NCBI GenBank assembly: GCA_045595725.1
Contig: JAZOAY010000151.1
Coordinates: 1-21,372 of the forward strand
Source of the DNA: SIG575 sp045595725
GTDB lineage: Bacteria > Bacillota > Clostridia > Oscillospirales > Acutalibacteraceae
DNA: 21,372 nt
Reading direction: 5' to 3'
How positions within the stretch are numbered: the stretch's first letter is position 1; the number at the start of each line of letters is the position of its first letter. The notes below the pieces were generated by a model that saw nothing but the letters and a program-made list of their open reading frames with translations, did no database searches and was not told where the DNA came from. Of the stretch, positions 20,957 through 21,372 are shown one piece after another. A program made the position numbers and the translations under genes.

Positions 20957-21305
20957 GACGGTTATTTGACGTTTTTCTCCGTCATATAACCCCTGAGCGA
21001 AACAGTCTCTCTTTTTTTTCGAGACTGTTTGTGACTTTGAAAAAGACCTGCAATCAGCGTGTCACATTTCTTTTTCTCCGTCACTTATCCTTTCAGAATT
21101 TTGTTTGGTAGGGACAAATTTCTGAAAGGACATTGTCAACCTGAAAAACCTTTCTTCGTCCGCAAAGCGTTTTCAGGATTGACTTCTTTCTTGTCGCGAT
21201 TCAGTTTGTATACTGAATACTGTTCGGTGCATCAGATTGTTTTTCAGTAAAGGTCTGCGGATGTGACCTTTCATTTTCACAAGTCTGAAATCTCTTGTTT
21301 CAGAC
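20879..21305. repeat. Array of eight successive inverted repeats
   Basis: The 595 bp upstream of the second recombinase hold no convincing gene but many hairpins. They are 20879/20895 (7 bp, AACATAG), 20955/20979 (7 bp, ATGACGG), 21000/21021 (10 bp, AAACAGTCTC), 21089/21114 (15 of 16 bp, CCTTTCAGAA core), 21140/21170 (8 bp, CCTGAAAA), 21199/21212 (7 bp, ATTCAGT), 21249/21265 (7 bp, AAAGGTC) and 21283/21298 (8 bp, GTCTGAAA). Numbers are arm starts. Four contain TTCAG paired with CTGAA. GACGGAGAAAAA on the minus strand also occurs twice, near 20971-20983 and 21071-21083. Possible roles are recombinase sites, a structured leader RNA or a transfer or replication origin. Confidence 0.6.
20962..21084 (-). 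CDS. Possible 40-aa leader peptide
   Basis: A GTG-to-TAA frame, MTEKKKCDTLIAGLFQSHKQ continuing SRKKRETVSLRGYMTEKNVK, very basic, with MTEK repeated near both ends because the DNA repeat is in phase. AAAGGA lies only 3 nt before the GTG and is buried in the 21089-21129 stem. No family is recognised. It may be a leader peptide or chance. Confidence 0.25.
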   Translation of the reverse strand: MTEKKKCDTLIAGLFQSHKQSRKKRETVSLRGYMTEKNVK

Positions 21306-21310
21306 CTTTT
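21283..21310 (+). terminator. Terminator-like hairpin, plus strand
   Basis: GTCTGAAA/TTTCAGAC, an 8-bp perfect stem with a 7-nt loop, followed by CTTTTTATTTT on the plus strand. It is part of the inverted-repeat array but fits an intrinsic terminator best of the set. No plus-strand gene ends here. Confidence 0.4.
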
Positions 21311-21372
21311 TATTTTCCGCCTCTCAAATTGTCATTGAGCTGATGCAGGTTTACATGTGACTCAGAAAGTAA

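Noticed and set aside
20879..21305. CRISPR array as an explanation of the repeats
   Set aside because: The repeats are inverted, differ in sequence and spacing, and do not form identical direct units with unique spacers; no cas genes are present.
18035..21372. A second att copy (tRNA 3' end) within the window
   Set aside because: Looked for GCAGCGC and CTCTTGCAGC-like sequence downstream of the tRNA and saw none, so the right end of the element was not called.

Overview
The window looks like a chromosomal segment from an anaerobic, low-to-medium G+C Bacillota, most likely a gut Clostridia of the Oscillospirales/Ruminococcaceae type. The reasons are the gene order ylxM-ffh-rpsP-khpA-rimM-trmD, a formate-tetrahydrofolate ligase, strong AGGAGG-type ribosome binding sites, and near-consensus sigma-A promoters with 17-bp spacers. 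This placement is inferred from gene content; no database comparison was possible.

Layout. (1) 1-1592: the 3' part of fhs, a shared bidirectional terminator, and a ~258-bp MITE-like repeat whose right end supplies the trmD stop codon. (2) 1590-5950, minus strand: the SRP/ribosome-maturation cluster. It reads ylxM-ffh-rpsP-khpA from a perfect consensus promoter. A terminator follows, with a new promoter built onto its T-tract, and then a DUF308 membrane protein, rimM and trmD. (3) 5996-16919: an accessory glycan/phosphoester locus of two converging transcription groups that meet at a shared terminator near 13290. The plus group holds a secreted double beta-helix protein, a GH92 alpha-mannosidase-like enzyme, a 36-aa aromatic peptide, a secreted PHP-domain protein and a beta-propeller glycosidase-like protein. 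The minus group holds a YdjC/ChbG-type deacetylase, an exported beta-helix protein and a secreted metallophosphoesterase. (4) 16977-18085: a short-chain dehydrogenase with an 18-bp palindrome over its promoter, then tRNA-Arg(ACG) and its terminator. (5) 18054-21372: the left part of an integrated mobile element beside the tRNA. It carries a Tn916-type integrase, an excisionase-like protein, a second unusual tyrosine recombinase, and ~590 bp dense with inverted repeats. The other end of the element lies outside the window.

How the genes fit together. The exported beta-helix, PHP and metallophosphoesterase proteins could trim or dephosphorylate an extracellular glycan. GH92, the propeller enzyme, the deacetylase and perhaps the dehydrogenase lack signal peptides and would act on imported pieces. 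No transporter is present, so the substrate is unknown; a phosphorylated mannan or N-glycan is only a guess.

The two observations most worth following are these. First, all four exported proteins end in aromatic, probably amphipathic tails resembling the free-standing 36-aa peptide, which suggests an undescribed surface-retention or sorting device. Second, a tyrosine recombinase with a ~90-residue insertion between its HxxR and HW/Y boxes sits beside eight successive inverted repeats, several built on a TTCAG/CTGAA core.
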